Positions 51,831-61,646 of a DNA stretch of 64,000 bases are shown one piece after another (position 1 is the stretch's first letter; every line of letters begins with the position of its first letter). The stretch is from Solen grandis. Lineage: Eukaryota; Mollusca; Bivalvia; Adapedonta; Solenidae. The stretch is taken from assembly GCA_021229015.1 (NCBI GenBank), contig CM037788.1, positions 55,503,145 to 55,567,144 on the forward strand. Reading direction: 5' to 3'. The position numbers and the translations under genes were made by a program. The notes beneath the pieces were generated by a model. The model was given only the letters and a program-made list of their open reading frames with translations. It ran no database searches and was not told where the DNA came from.

Positions 51831-52200
51831 ACGTTTAGCGGACTTAACCCCGACCGTTACCAATACCTTAACCCTAACCCCTTCACTCACCTTCACCCCC
51901 CCTTTTTTTTGGTTGGGGTTTAGCCTTATTTTAACCCTAACACCATAATCCCCAATCCGGGTGGGTTGGTCTATATGGTCGTCACTCGTGGACATATTTT
52001 TTCTAGCTGCTATTGTTTTTTTGTCTCTAGTATTTGAGGTTTCCTCTAATGACCTTTTCAGGTCCAATCTGATCGGGATTGAGGGATGCAGGCGGTACAA
52101 GTTAACCGTATTTACGGATGGTAGTTAGAATTGGCACTGAATCTGAAGTATTTTCGGTGACGACTAACAGGAAACTGCTTTCCATCAGAATTTAACTTCC
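51831..52200. other. No gene recognised
   Basis: Decayed edge of the minisatellite (to about 51950) and unique sequence. No gene signature. Confidence 0.5.
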
Positions 52201-52214
52201 GATAATCTACGTAC

Positions 52215-52400
52215 CTGCCAAAGCTGGATCAATGCTACACAAGAGACAAATACAAGCACTTTGATCTGGTCAACTTCTGTGAAATGCTGTCCGGCTATTT
52301 TCTCCAAAACAGTCTTTATCCAAAGAAATACATGATCTATGTTCAAAGAGCTTTGGCAAAGTTTCATTTTATCCGTGCTCGACAAAACAACTGCATGCAT
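52215..52400 (-). CDS. Possible single exon of an unrecognised gene
   Basis: A minus-strand open frame with balanced residue composition (MHAVVLSSTDKMKLCQSSLN at the start, about 62 residues) ends at CTTTGGCAG followed by GTACGTAG, a good splice-donor match, at 52215/52214. No acceptor, partner exon or domain was recognised, so it could be a chance frame or a remnant of a broken gene. Start at the first Met is arbitrary. Confidence 0.25.
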
Positions 52401-52529
52401 CTTAACATCATTTGTTCCGTTGTTGTTATTTTTTGAAATGTCAACAATGATCCAGTATCCAAACTAATATTCCAGGCTCAGTTACGTTACGACGCAAGCG
52501 TTTACTCAATGTCCAATAATTTTTAAGAT

Positions 52530-52695
52530 AAACAATATAGAGGTAGTCAATATATTGAGGTTGCCTTTTTATACAGATGCCTTTTCAAAGAGATTGTCTC
52601 TATACTGAGATGGTCTTTATACAGGTTTAGTCTCTATTTTGAGGTGGACTTTATATAGAGGTGGTATTTATATAGAGTTGGGCTCTATACTCCCT
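52530..52695. repeat. TATAGAGGT minisatellite, block 1
   Basis: Words such as GAGATTGTCTCTATACTGAG, GAGGTGGACTTTATATAGAGG and GAGGTGGTATTTATATAGAG recur every 25-30 bp. The same repeat continues at 53690-53772, 54026-54133 and 55455-55515, with other elements inserted between. Confidence 0.65.
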
Positions 52696-53189
52696 ACTAA
52701 CTCTTACTCACCCAATGGAAACCCCCGTTTACTAAAACTCAAAAGGATTGCATGGCCTATACTAACCCTTACTCTAAAAAAAAAAACAAAAAAAAAAAAA
52801 ACATGCTTACCCATACTGAAAACCTCTATTTACTCAAATTCAAAAACCAATGAATACCCTTTACTATCCCTTACTCACACCCACTTTTTCGGTATTTCAC
52901 GAGAGGTAACAATAGTTAACCCTGATGTTAACTTAAAGTCCAATACATGTGCAAGGTGGGTATTAATATGTGCAAATCCTCTTTCATACATTTTCCCCAC
53001 AATGATAAAACGTATGTGCTTCAGTATTTCTTAGGTGGATTTGTGTACTGTTAGTAAGATACCTAGGAGTTATTTTAACATCTAAAACTTCAAAATGGGT
53101 TCCAAAGTGGGTCCATTAAATAGTATCTAATTGGTAGCGTTAGCTACGGTGAATGGTGTCTAGGTTGGTTATAATTAAGTACAAAAAAA
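52696..53189. other. No gene recognised
   Basis: Contains a loose direct repeat of 'TACTCACCCAATGGAAACCC'-like and 'TACCCATACTGAAAACCTC'-like phrases and an A-rich stretch at 52777-52800. No gene signature; the 131-codon frame starting at 52639 is low-complexity and unsupported. Confidence 0.45.
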
Positions 53190-53555
53190 ATGTGGCATCT
53201 AAAGTGTTTGCAATGTTTTTCTAGTATTTTCTCTAGTGACCTTTTAAATTTTGGGATTTTTTATCAATGGAAAAATTTAGAGTGTTCACAAGGTTTTCTA
53301 AAATTTGCCCGGCCTTTTTTCCCATGTGACCGTTTTGAACTCATCAAAGATTTGATGTAAACAAACATTCTGACCAAGTAACATGAAGGTTAGGCCAAAA
53401 GTGTGGCTTCTAGAGAGGTCATATGGTTTTACTAAGATTTACCCAGGAGACCTTCTTTTTGAACTGTGGCCTCTAGAGTGTTCACAAACAATTTTTGACG
53501 ACGGACAAAAGGCGGTCACAAAAGCTCATCCTGAGCACAAGTGCTCAGGTAAGCT
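53190..53555 (-). repeat. HINE-like interspersed repeat, minus strand, 3'-truncated
   Basis: On the minus strand it starts AGCTTACCTGAGCACTTGTG with the arm CTCAGGATGAGCTTTTGTGA, then ACCGCCTTTTGTCCGTCGTC and core units with CACTCTAGAGGCCACAG. It is the ~150-bp core subfamily of copy 7. The GGCCATCATGGCC end is missing on the left. Confidence 0.7.
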
Positions 53556-53689
53556 AAAATGTACACAATTATATATTCACATAAAACTTCTCTTCTGCTA
53601 GCACGTTTGAACCAATTATCATATGCAATATACCGTCGTAAGAAATGCAATATACCAATGTAAACATTCATACAAGATAAAACTTTTTT

Positions 53690-54133
53690 AAGATAAACGA
53701 CATATAAATGATCTATATATTCAGGTGGCCTAATATACAAATGTCTTTATATAGAGGTCGTCTCTATATTGACTTGACTTGACTATTTGAGTTTACCGTC
53801 CCTTCGACAGTATTTCAGTCATATAGCGAAGTCCAGCTAATTACAGGTGGAGGAAGACCCCGAATGCACGGAGGCATCCAGGTAGAACCACCGACATACC
53901 GCAAGCCAGCTGGAAGGCTTCCTCACATGAAAATCCGAATGACCCTGCCGGGATTCGAACCCACGCGGTGAGGGCTGAGTGAGTGTTAAAGTCAGCGACT
54001 TTACCTTCTCGGCCACAGAGGCCCCTCTCTATATTGAGGTGGCCTTTATATTGCGGTTGCCTTCATACAGAGGTGGTCTTTATACATCTAGAGTTGGACT
54101 CTATATTTGGGTTACCTTTATATAGAGGTTTTT
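53690..54133. repeat. TATAGAGGT minisatellite, blocks 2 and 3, split by SINE 3
   Basis: Block 2 (53690-53772) ends with TCTCTATATTGA and block 3 (54026-54133) begins with the same word. Both carry AGGTGGCCTTTATATTG-type units. A last block at 55455-55515 follows the hairpin-ended repeat at 54134-55449. Confidence 0.6.
53773..54025 (-). repeat. tRNA-derived SINE 3
   Basis: Minus-strand SINE of 253 bp of the same family as SINEs 1 and 2; the B box reads TGGGTTCGAATCCC on the minus strand (53950-53963). The tail shows a TCAAG-type short tandem rather than CTACAA. It is flanked by TCTCTATATTGA at 53761-53772 and 54026-54037 (12 bp), although that word also occurs in the host minisatellite, so the duplication is slightly less certain than for SINEs 1 and 2. 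Confidence 0.88.
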
Positions 54134-55449
54134 ATGCCCCCGAGATCTGTGGTCGGAGGTATATTGTTTTTGAACTGTCTGTTGGTTTGTCAGTAACTTT
54201 AACATTGGCAATAACTTGAAAACTATAAAAAGTATCGACTTCAAACTTCATAAATGAATAGAATGCGGCTAGAAGTGCAGTGACTAAGAACCATAACTCT
54301 GCCTGGCTTAAGCTTTGAAGTATCTCCCTTTTTTTAGTTTTAAATTTTGTCGGGAGCATTACTTATAAACTATTCAAAGTATTGGCTTGACCAATTTTTG
54401 AATTAATTTTTCATTTTTTAATTTTACAATGAATTTCAGTCCAGAAAATTACTTATTTACTATATACTTGAAAGCTTGACTTGAGTTTTCATATATAAGT
54501 AGATGGCAACTAGCAAAAGTGCAGTGACTAAGAAAAATATTTCTAACAAGTCCGTTTTTAGATCAAGGTGAGCTTTTGTGATCGCCCTTTGTCCGGCGTC
54601 AAGAGTTTGGATTGTTAACACTCTAGAGGCGATATTTTGTGGGGTCAAAAAGTAGGTCTCGAGGTCAAATCATAGAAAAAACCTTGTTAACACTCTAGAG
54701 ACCACAATTTTTGGCCCAATCTTCATGAAACTTAGTCTGAATGTTTATTTTATTAAATCTTGGACAAGTTCGAATTTAGGTCATGTGGGGTCAAAAAGTA
54801 GAGCACGAGGTCAAATCTTTGAAAAACCTTTTAAACAATCTAATTTGGCAAAATCTTCATGAATCTTGGTCGGAGTGTCTGTTTCCATAAAGTCTTGGAC
54901 AAGTTCAAAGTTGGGTCTTGAGGGGTCAAAAAGTAGGTCAAAATGAAAAATACAATATATGTTGCTCATTTATAATCAGATGAGCGATTCAGGGCCATCA
55001 TGGCGCTCTTGTTTTGGATTATGTCTCTTTATTAATACATATTTGTTTGAAGCAAAACTTATAATCAAACAAGGTAAGGACTTGAAACATCTTATGACAA
55101 CAAGTTGGTGCAGTGCAGTTACTAAGAACCATAACTCTGTTGGTCCAATTTTTATCTCCCTTTATTTTATATCAATTTTCCAAAACATTACTCCTCAACT
55201 ATTCAAGGTATTGATTTGAAACTTGAAATATGAATAAACAGTGAGTAGCAGACGTGTAATGATAACAAAACATAACTGGTTCTTTTTTTTAATTATCTCC
55301 CTTTATTTTTTAATGATTTTCTTTCGTCTTGAGCATTACTTGATTACTATATGAAGTTTACTCCACTCATGAATGGCATTCAACTGACATCAATTATTTG
55401 ACATCTGACCTGCTCTGAAGGGGGCCTAGTGTTTTTCGAACACATCTTG
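54134..55449 (+). repeat. Hairpin-ended repeat with ATGCCCCC start, split by a HINE-like repeat
   Basis: Starts ATGCCCCCGAGATCTGTGG. The core repeats 'GAAGTGCAGTGACTAAGAAC', 'CATAACTCTG' and 'TATCTCCCTTTTTTTA' at 54270-54330, 54510-54550, 55115-55170 and 55245-55310. It ends GAAGGGGGCCTAGTGTTTTTCGAACACATCTTG before TTTT: a GGGGGC that is the inverse of GCCCCC, then a hairpin GTGTT...AACAC, then CTTG. The HINE-like repeat at 54560-55011 is nested inside. The terminal layout parallels that of the AGCTCACCTGAG family. Confidence 0.65.
54560..55011 (+). repeat. HINE-like interspersed repeat, nested, 5' arm shortened
   Basis: Starts at GATCAAGGTGAGCTTTTGTG, lacking the first AGCTCACCTGAGC arm, then ATCGCCCTTTGTCCGGCGTC. 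It has three core units with 'AACACTCTAGAG', 'CATGAAACTTAGTCTGAATG' and 'GTCATGTGGGGTCAAAAAG'. It ends AATCAGATGAGCGATTC, GGGCCATCATGGCGC and TCTTG before TTTT. This clean copy matches the damaged one at 1072-1519 along its whole length. Confidence 0.8.
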
Positions 55450-55593
55450 TTTTATAAAGAAACAGTCTTTACATTCGGGTCGCCTTTATATAAAGGTTGA
55501 CTTCATATAGAAATCTCTGTAAGAAGCAACTTTCAAATAAGATAAACAACAAATTGATACTTATATTTATTAAACCCTGAAAGGTTATTAAAA

Positions 55594-56906
55594 CAAGAGG
55601 CCCATGATGGCCCTAAATCGCTCACCTGAGATAAAAAGATTGACCCAAGGAACATCTGTACCAATTTATTTTAAAATATGGCCAGTAGTTTTGAAGATGA
55701 TTTTTAAAGTTTTCATTTTTTTTCTTTTTGTTGCCATGGCAACCAGAGTTCTATATGGATCAAGTTTATTTTAGCAACTTTTGTGAAGGTTGATGCAAGG
55801 ATCATTCCTGCCAAGTTTAATCAAATTCTGTCCAGTGGTTTCAGAGGAAATGTTGATTAAAGTTTTCCCTTTATACATATAAGGCAAATAAGCCCCGCCC
55901 CTAGCGGCCATGTTTTTTTACGGATCGTAATAATTTTAGCAAGTTTGGTAGAGGTTGACCCAAGGAACATCTGTACCAATTTATTTTAAAATCTGGCCAG
56001 TCGTTTTGAAGAAGATGATTTTTAAAGTTTTCATTTTTTTTCTTTTTGTTGCCATGGCAACCAGAGTTCTACATGGATCAAGTTTATTTTAGCAACTTTT
56101 GTGAAGGTTGACCCAAGGATGATCCCTGCCAAGTTTAATCAAATTCTGTCCAGTGGTTTCAGAGGAGATGTTGTTTAAAGGTTTCTCTATATACATATAA
56201 GGCAAATAAGCCCCGCCCCTGGCGGCCATGTTTTTTTACGGATCGGAATAATTTTACCAACTTTTGTAGAGGTTGACCCAAGGAACATCTGTACCAATTT
56301 ATTTTAAAATCTGGCCAGTAGATTTGAAGAATATGATTTTTAAAGTTTTCTTTTTTTTTCTCTTTTTGTTGCCATGGCAACCAGAGTTCTACATGGATCA
56401 AGTTTATTTTAGCAACTTTTGTGAAGGTTGACCCAAGGATCATCCCTGCCAAGTTTAATCAAATTCTTTCCAGTGGTTTCAGAGGAGATGTTGTTTAAAG
56501 GTTTCTCTATATACATATAAGGCAAATAAGCCCCGCCCCTGGCGGCCATGTTTTTTTACGGATTGGAATAATTTTAGCAACTTTGGTAGAGGTTGACCCA
56601 AGGAACATCTGTACCAAATTATTTTGAAATCTGGCCAGTAGTTTTGAAGGAGATGATTTTTAAAGTTTTCAAATTATTTTTCTTTTTGTAGCCATGGCAA
56701 CCAGAGTTCTTCATGGATCAACTTTTTTTTAGCAACTTTTGTAGAGCCTCACCCAAGGAACATTCCTGCCAAGTTTCATTAAATTCTGTCCAGAGGTTTC
56801 AGAGGAGATGTCGTTTAAAGCAAATTGTTGACGACGGACGACGACGGACGCCGGACAAAGGGCGATCACAAAAGCTCACCTTGAGCACTTTGTGCTCAGG
56901 TGAGCT
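55594..56906 (-). repeat. HINE-like interspersed repeat, minus strand, full length with four ~318-bp core units
   Basis: On the minus strand it starts AGCTCACCTGAGCACAAAGTGCTCAAGGTGAGC (hairpin, 56906 leftward) and GATCGCCCTTTGTCCGGCG. Four tandem units follow; the word GACCCAAGGAACATCTGTACC (read on plus) occurs at 55642, 55957, 56275 and 56595, so the period is 315-320 bp. Each unit has GTTGCCATGGCAACCAGAG and AAGCCCCGCCCCTGGCGGCC. The end (on plus) is CAAGAGGCCCATGATGGCCC with ATCGCTCACCTGAG just inside. Units are highly similar, so this is probably a young copy. No coding capacity. Confidence 0.85.
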
Positions 56907-57202
56907 AAACATCCGAAAATTATCATTTAAACTCCATAAAATATCTTACATTCCAAATATAATCCAATATTTAAAAATATTCCTTCCCATTTGAATCCAA
57001 AAGCAACAAGAATGAAACATATTTACAACATATAATGCGACTGTGCAATATTCAAATGAAATTTCAACCGATCAAAAACGTAATACATGTCACGTAGGTG
57101 TTGAACAGGACAGGTTGTGTTTCATCTATTTATGTGTCACTTTTTGTATCGAGCCTATCCCCTAACCCCTAACTCACCAGATATCCGACATTTACCCACC
57201 AG
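56907..57202. other. No gene recognised
   Basis: Unique AT-rich sequence between the HINE-like repeat and the presumed left end of the Harbinger element. Confidence 0.5.
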
Positions 57203-57219
57203 CAGCCAATTGTATAAAC

Positions 57220-57385
57220 ATTGGTTAAAATAACCCTATGTTAACCGCTAACCCATGGTTATCTTTTAACCAAGTTGGTTACTTAACCACCCTGGTTATC
57301 CTCTTGTATAAAACAGCTTAACCACTGGGTTAGTTAACCATGATTTTTGTTTTGAACTTTGGTTAAAATAACCAATTAAACCTTA
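57220..57385. promoter_or_regulatory. Cluster of GGTTA / TAACC words upstream of the Myb-like gene
   Basis: In about 165 bp there are roughly a dozen GGTTA or TAACC words on both strands, including GGTTAAAATAACC at about 57222 and again at about 57361, ATGTTAACCGCTAACCC, TTTTAACCAAGTTGGTTAC and GGGTTAGTTAACC. AAC-containing boxes are typical Myb targets, so they are candidate binding sites for the adjacent Myb-like protein at the element's subterminal region. No binding is shown. Confidence 0.5.
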
Positions 57386-58342
57386 CCATCATGCAATAAT
57401 CCGTTCATCCGGTACTGTATATAGACAGAAGATATATCGGTCTATAAAATAAAATGGAAATTATCGCAGAAAAAAAAGATCCCGATCTAAAAACTTCTCA
57501 GTAAGTGAAATGACAGTGATAACTGAACAGATAAAAGTACACGGCTGGGTTTTGAAAGCCAAACACTCAAGCGGTGGTGACTGTATAGTTACGAAACGTA
57601 TGCAGGAAGATAGGTGGAAGTCGATCACGGAGGCAGAGAATGCTGTTGGAGTTTGCTTGAGGACGGTGGAGGAGGTGAAAGAGAAGTGGAGGAATATGCA
57701 ACGAAAGGCAAAACAAGAGTTTTCCGAAGAAACGCAGTTGATGAGGAAGACCGGCGGTGGACCACCTCCTCCAGCTAGAAAAACTATCACACAGGATGTC
57801 ATTGACATGTTTAGGGACACCGCTGGTTTTTCTGGCATCAAAGGGGCCAGTGAATGTGACTCACTCGTCCCAAACTTCAATGGTAAGACTTCAAGTTTAT
57901 TTAACAAATCTGTAAAATACCATATATAGGTCTACATATTAGTCTTGCTCTGCCTACTGCATTATAAACATCGTCTGTAGTATGTTTACATCGACCCATG
58001 ACTACAGCCAATGAAATGCAATATAAAAATAGCATCATTATATAGCCACTGTTCTTTATAGTCTGTTTCATATTTGTTACGGTAAGAGCGGTATATCTAT
58101 CCCACATGTTAAATAAATGACTCAGTAATAGTGCATTGCATTAAATCTAATATTTTTTCTACAAAAACTTTTTAAAAAAATTTTTTTTTTTTATAATTTT
58201 TATGTAAACTTACCTTCATTTATGGAATATATAGTGTGCTATAATGTATCTATTATCTACTAAATTTTACAAAAAAAGAGAGACAAATTTGCTATGATTG
58301 TTTGGCATGAGATAAGTGTGTGATGATAATCTTAATGATCAA

Positions 58343-58362
58343 TGATCAATAATTATTGATCA
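58343..58362. repeat. Perfect 20-bp palindrome in intron 1
   Basis: TGATCAATAATTATTGATCA is its own reverse complement. It sits among other TGATCA words (58336-58375) in the first intron of the Myb-like gene. Function unknown; AT-rich palindromes can arise by chance or slippage. Confidence 0.8.
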
Positions 58363-59043
58363 AACGTTATGATCATTAATAATGAATTACTCATTAATTT
58401 TGAATTCCTTTCAATGTTACAGGAACGCAACAGGAACCAGCTGAAGCTGAGCCTAATGTATGCACTGGAAGAGGGTAGGTTCAGTTGATAATTGAAGTGC
58501 TTAGTCTATCCAGTTTGGTTGGTAAATATAGTTGCTTGAGTGATTGAAACTAAAGAAAACAACATAAATATTGCCATGTACTTAACAGTTCATAGATATC
58601 CATAAAAATGACATTTTTTTTTATTTCTACTATTTATGATGAAATGCCTAGAAATGAATTTTTAACATTACTGATATTAACTGAAAGATTGATTAACAAA
58701 TAAGTTATAACATTTTCATTATGTACATTGGTATTTTTCAGAACTACTGCAATATATGCAAAAGTTTTGAGTAAAAGAGTGAAAACAATATCAACTTATA
58801 AATGGACAACTGCATGGAACTTCAGAAATATTCATACATTTCATTATACAATAAAAAACCAAATTTATGCTATATTTCCTTCAGTTATTTATTACATTTT
58901 ATCATAATGTATATACTATTTTTTTTTTAAATGGAATAATAGTTTCTACCAATATTTGTATATTTTAACAATACATGTATGTAAAATTGTTCCCCTGGCA
59001 GAAGGAAAAGGAGTATCAAGGACCTCCAAAGAGAAGGTTTATG

Positions 59044-59088
59044 CCCAACTGTCCCACTTTTTGATATTTTGTTTCCCAACTGTCCCAC
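59044..59088 (+). repeat. Left terminal and subterminal repeats of the MULE
   Basis: CCCAACTGTCCCAC at 59044-59057 and again at 59075-59088, in direct orientation, 31 bp apart. The first copy is part of the terminal inverted repeat. Confidence 0.85.
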
Positions 59089-59730
59089 TCAAGATTTTTA
59101 GCACCTTGCTGGGTGTGTTTTGATAAGGGATTATAATCTATTTCAAACTACAACACATTAAAATGAATTGAAGTTGTATTATCTGATTTTGTTTCTGATT
59201 TTTTTTTTGATTTTGTATTTTAAGAGGTAAAATTTCATGTTTTAGTTATATTGTATTATTTCTTTCTAAAATGTGTTTATTAAGGTCCATTAATTAGGGT
59301 TACTAAATTAATTGTAATTTATAGTGTAAACATGCATTCCTTTGATCTCTGGCTTTAAAGCTTATGTGAATTGATAAAGATAAAAAATAATTTGAACTTA
59401 TTAAGATAATTATCACCTCTGCTACTTTTTTCTTTAAATTGTGTTAATTGATTGGTCCAACTAAAGTCCATTTATCCTGTATATATTGCTAAGTGATTGG
59501 ATTAAGAAATACAAACAAGTCCTTTGATCTAGCAGTTTACTACTTAAGGTAAACAATTTGATTTGAAGTAATTAACATTTTTGGTTATCAATTTATTGTG
59601 ACTTTCAAACTGTGATATCTCATTAATGAACTGAACTGTATCAGATACAATATATTTACATTCTGATGTAAATGTCTTCATTTGATAGTAAAATTTCACT
59701 AAGTAACATCGTCTGAAATTATAAGCTAAA

Positions 59731-61139
59731 ATGGCAAATGCACAAGTGAGTGTGCAGTTTGTCAAGAACCAACGTGGTGGTGATAGTCTGGTTTACAATG
59801 GATTCAGATACCAGGTCAAAAACCGAAAACCAACAAGGGTGTACTGGGTCTGTCATGTCCGAACCTGTTCTGCTAAAATCACAACAGCTGACAACATTCC
59901 AGTTTCTGTGACCAATACCCATAATCATGCAGCCGAACACATGGAACTGAAGCGCCATGAAATAAATCAACTCATGCGAAAGAGGGCACGCGAAGAAACC
60001 ACGCCGATTCCGTCAATATATGAAGAAGTCATATCCAGTCTGAGAGACAGAGAATGGGACGAAGATGCAGAACAAGTCTGCAAAGGATTACCAACCTTCC
60101 CCTCCACCAAGTCATCTCTATACAGGGAAAGAGGTGCATTGAGACCGGGGATACCAAAGTCCAGGAGTGACATAGATTTGGATGGAAAATGGACTGAAAC
60201 GCACACTGGTGAGCAGTTCCTACTGGTTGATGAGGCAGAGAATGACAACAGGATGCTGATTTTTGCTACAAGAACAAATCTCCAGCATCTGGCACAGAAC
60301 CCAACCATATATGGAGACGGAACATTTTATGTGTGCCCAGACATATTCAGCCAGGTCTACACACTCCATGGATATATTGATGGACACATGTATCCGTTAG
60401 TGTTTGCCCTTCTGCCTGGAAAAAGTGAAAGGATTTACTGCAGACTTTTCAACATCTTCAACAGAAATGCAGGGAAATAGGAATGGAACTGGGACCAGAC
60501 ACACTCCTGATAGACTTTGAGGCAGCAACCAAGCAGGCAGCTCGCAGAGTGTTTCGAAATGTGAATGTGAAAGGGTGTTTTTTTCATTACACACAGTGTG
60601 TTTGGCGGAAGATACAGAAGCTTGGCTTAGTTGGACTGTATTCTGAGAATGAGGACTTTAAGAAACTAGGAAGAAGAGCTGCAGTTCTGCCTCTAGTCCC
60701 CATACAACATGTTGAAGATGTGTGGTTTGTCGCACTGACGGATGCTGAAAATGCAGAGATTCCAGTGGATGTTTCAAGGTTCACAGACTATGTCACTGAA
60801 CATTGGGTTGAGGGAGACAAGGACAACTGGAACCATTTCGAGACAGAAGGACCAAGAACAACAAACAACTTGGAAGGCTGGCACAACAAACTAAAGAAAA
60901 GTATGAGACAGTCACATCCGAACATTTACAAGTTCTTGGAAACAATACAAAGGATTGAAGCTGCCAATGCTATCAAAATTCTTCAGCACAGTGCCGGAGG
61001 AGTGAGAGAAAAGAAGAGGAGGAAATACCGACAACTTGAACAGAGACTGTCTGCCCTGAAACACAAGTACATGGCTGAAGAAATCACTGTGATGGAGTAT
61101 GCCGATTGTGCATCGCATTTGATTCGGTTTGACGAGTAA
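59731..61139 (+). pseudogene. FLYWCH zinc finger + MULE transposase, one frameshift
   Basis: Two frames. The first (59731-60480, 249 residues) starts with a FLYWCH zinc finger: VYNGFRYQV at 21-29, then Cys41, Cys46, His64 and His66 (VYWVCHVRTC...NTHNH), which binds DNA. YGDGTF at 194-199 gives the first catalytic Asp (196). The second (reading from about 60438 to the stop at 61137-61139) has LLIDFEAA with the second Asp, GCFFHYTQC with the MULE C..H pair, and NNLEGWHN with the catalytic Glu. Homology carries over from GKSER to QTFQHLQQKCREIGMELG, so a frame change of one base (net) lies at 60430-60441. Mutational decay or a sequencing slip are both possible. The intact protein would be about 465 residues, all DDE residues present. 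Confidence 0.9.
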
Positions 61140-61331
61140 CTCTGTATAGAACAGATCAGTAGGGTGGAATGTCACAGTTGTTTAAATGAAATGCTTGTTT
61201 TCAAATTAAAACAAAATACAATAAATTGTACCACATCCGAATATAGCCCTGTCTTTATTTGATTTGTTCATGACACATGAAATAAAAATAATAAATATAT
61301 GAAAACATAAAGAGTTTGTTTTCTTCATTTC

Positions 61332-61348
61332 AGAGAGAGAGAGAGAGA
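61332..61348. repeat. (GA)n microsatellite
   Basis: AGAGAGAGAGAGAGAGA within the 3' non-coding part of the MULE. Confidence 0.85.
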
Positions 61349-61592
61349 ATACTGACAACATCCTAAAACATAATAAGTATTATAAATACTTATTATAAAT
61401 AATTTTACTAATAGCATATAACTTATTATAAATACTAATGCAATATATTACTAACCATAAATACTATTGCAAATTGCTCTTAATAATATAAGACAATAAG
61501 ACAAATAATTGCACTGAAATATTCCATCCATTTAGGTAAAGACTATAGTCACTCATCCATGACAGTCTATTGTTATCCAATTAAGCATGATT

Positions 61593-61646
61593 CCCAACTG
61601 TCCCACCTTGATTTTTACTGTTTTATATAAAAGTGGGACAGTTGGG
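61593..61646. repeat. Right terminal and subterminal repeats of the MULE
   Basis: CCCAACTGTCCCAC at 61593-61606 and its inverse GTGGGACAGTTGGG at 61633-61646. These two face each other and could form a hairpin with a 26-nt loop, unlike the direct pair at the left end. Confidence 0.85.

Noticed and set aside
55594..56906. CRISPR-like or gene-family array because of regular repeats
   Set aside because: Units are ~318 bp, contiguous, without unique spacers, and bounded by the termini of an interspersed repeat in a eukaryotic genome.
57461..57907. 148-codon frame on minus opposite Myb-like exon 1
   Set aside because: The plus strand carries a recognisable Myb/SANT domain with matching splice sites; the minus frame has no domain.
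59719..60308. Open frames on the minus strand opposite the MULE gene (59719-59970, 59967-60308)
   Set aside because: They are antisense shadows of the FLYWCH/MULE coding sequence without domains of their own.
60430..60482. Intron as the cause of the MULE frame change
   Set aside because: No donor/acceptor pair; homologous residues continue on both sides with no spare sequence.
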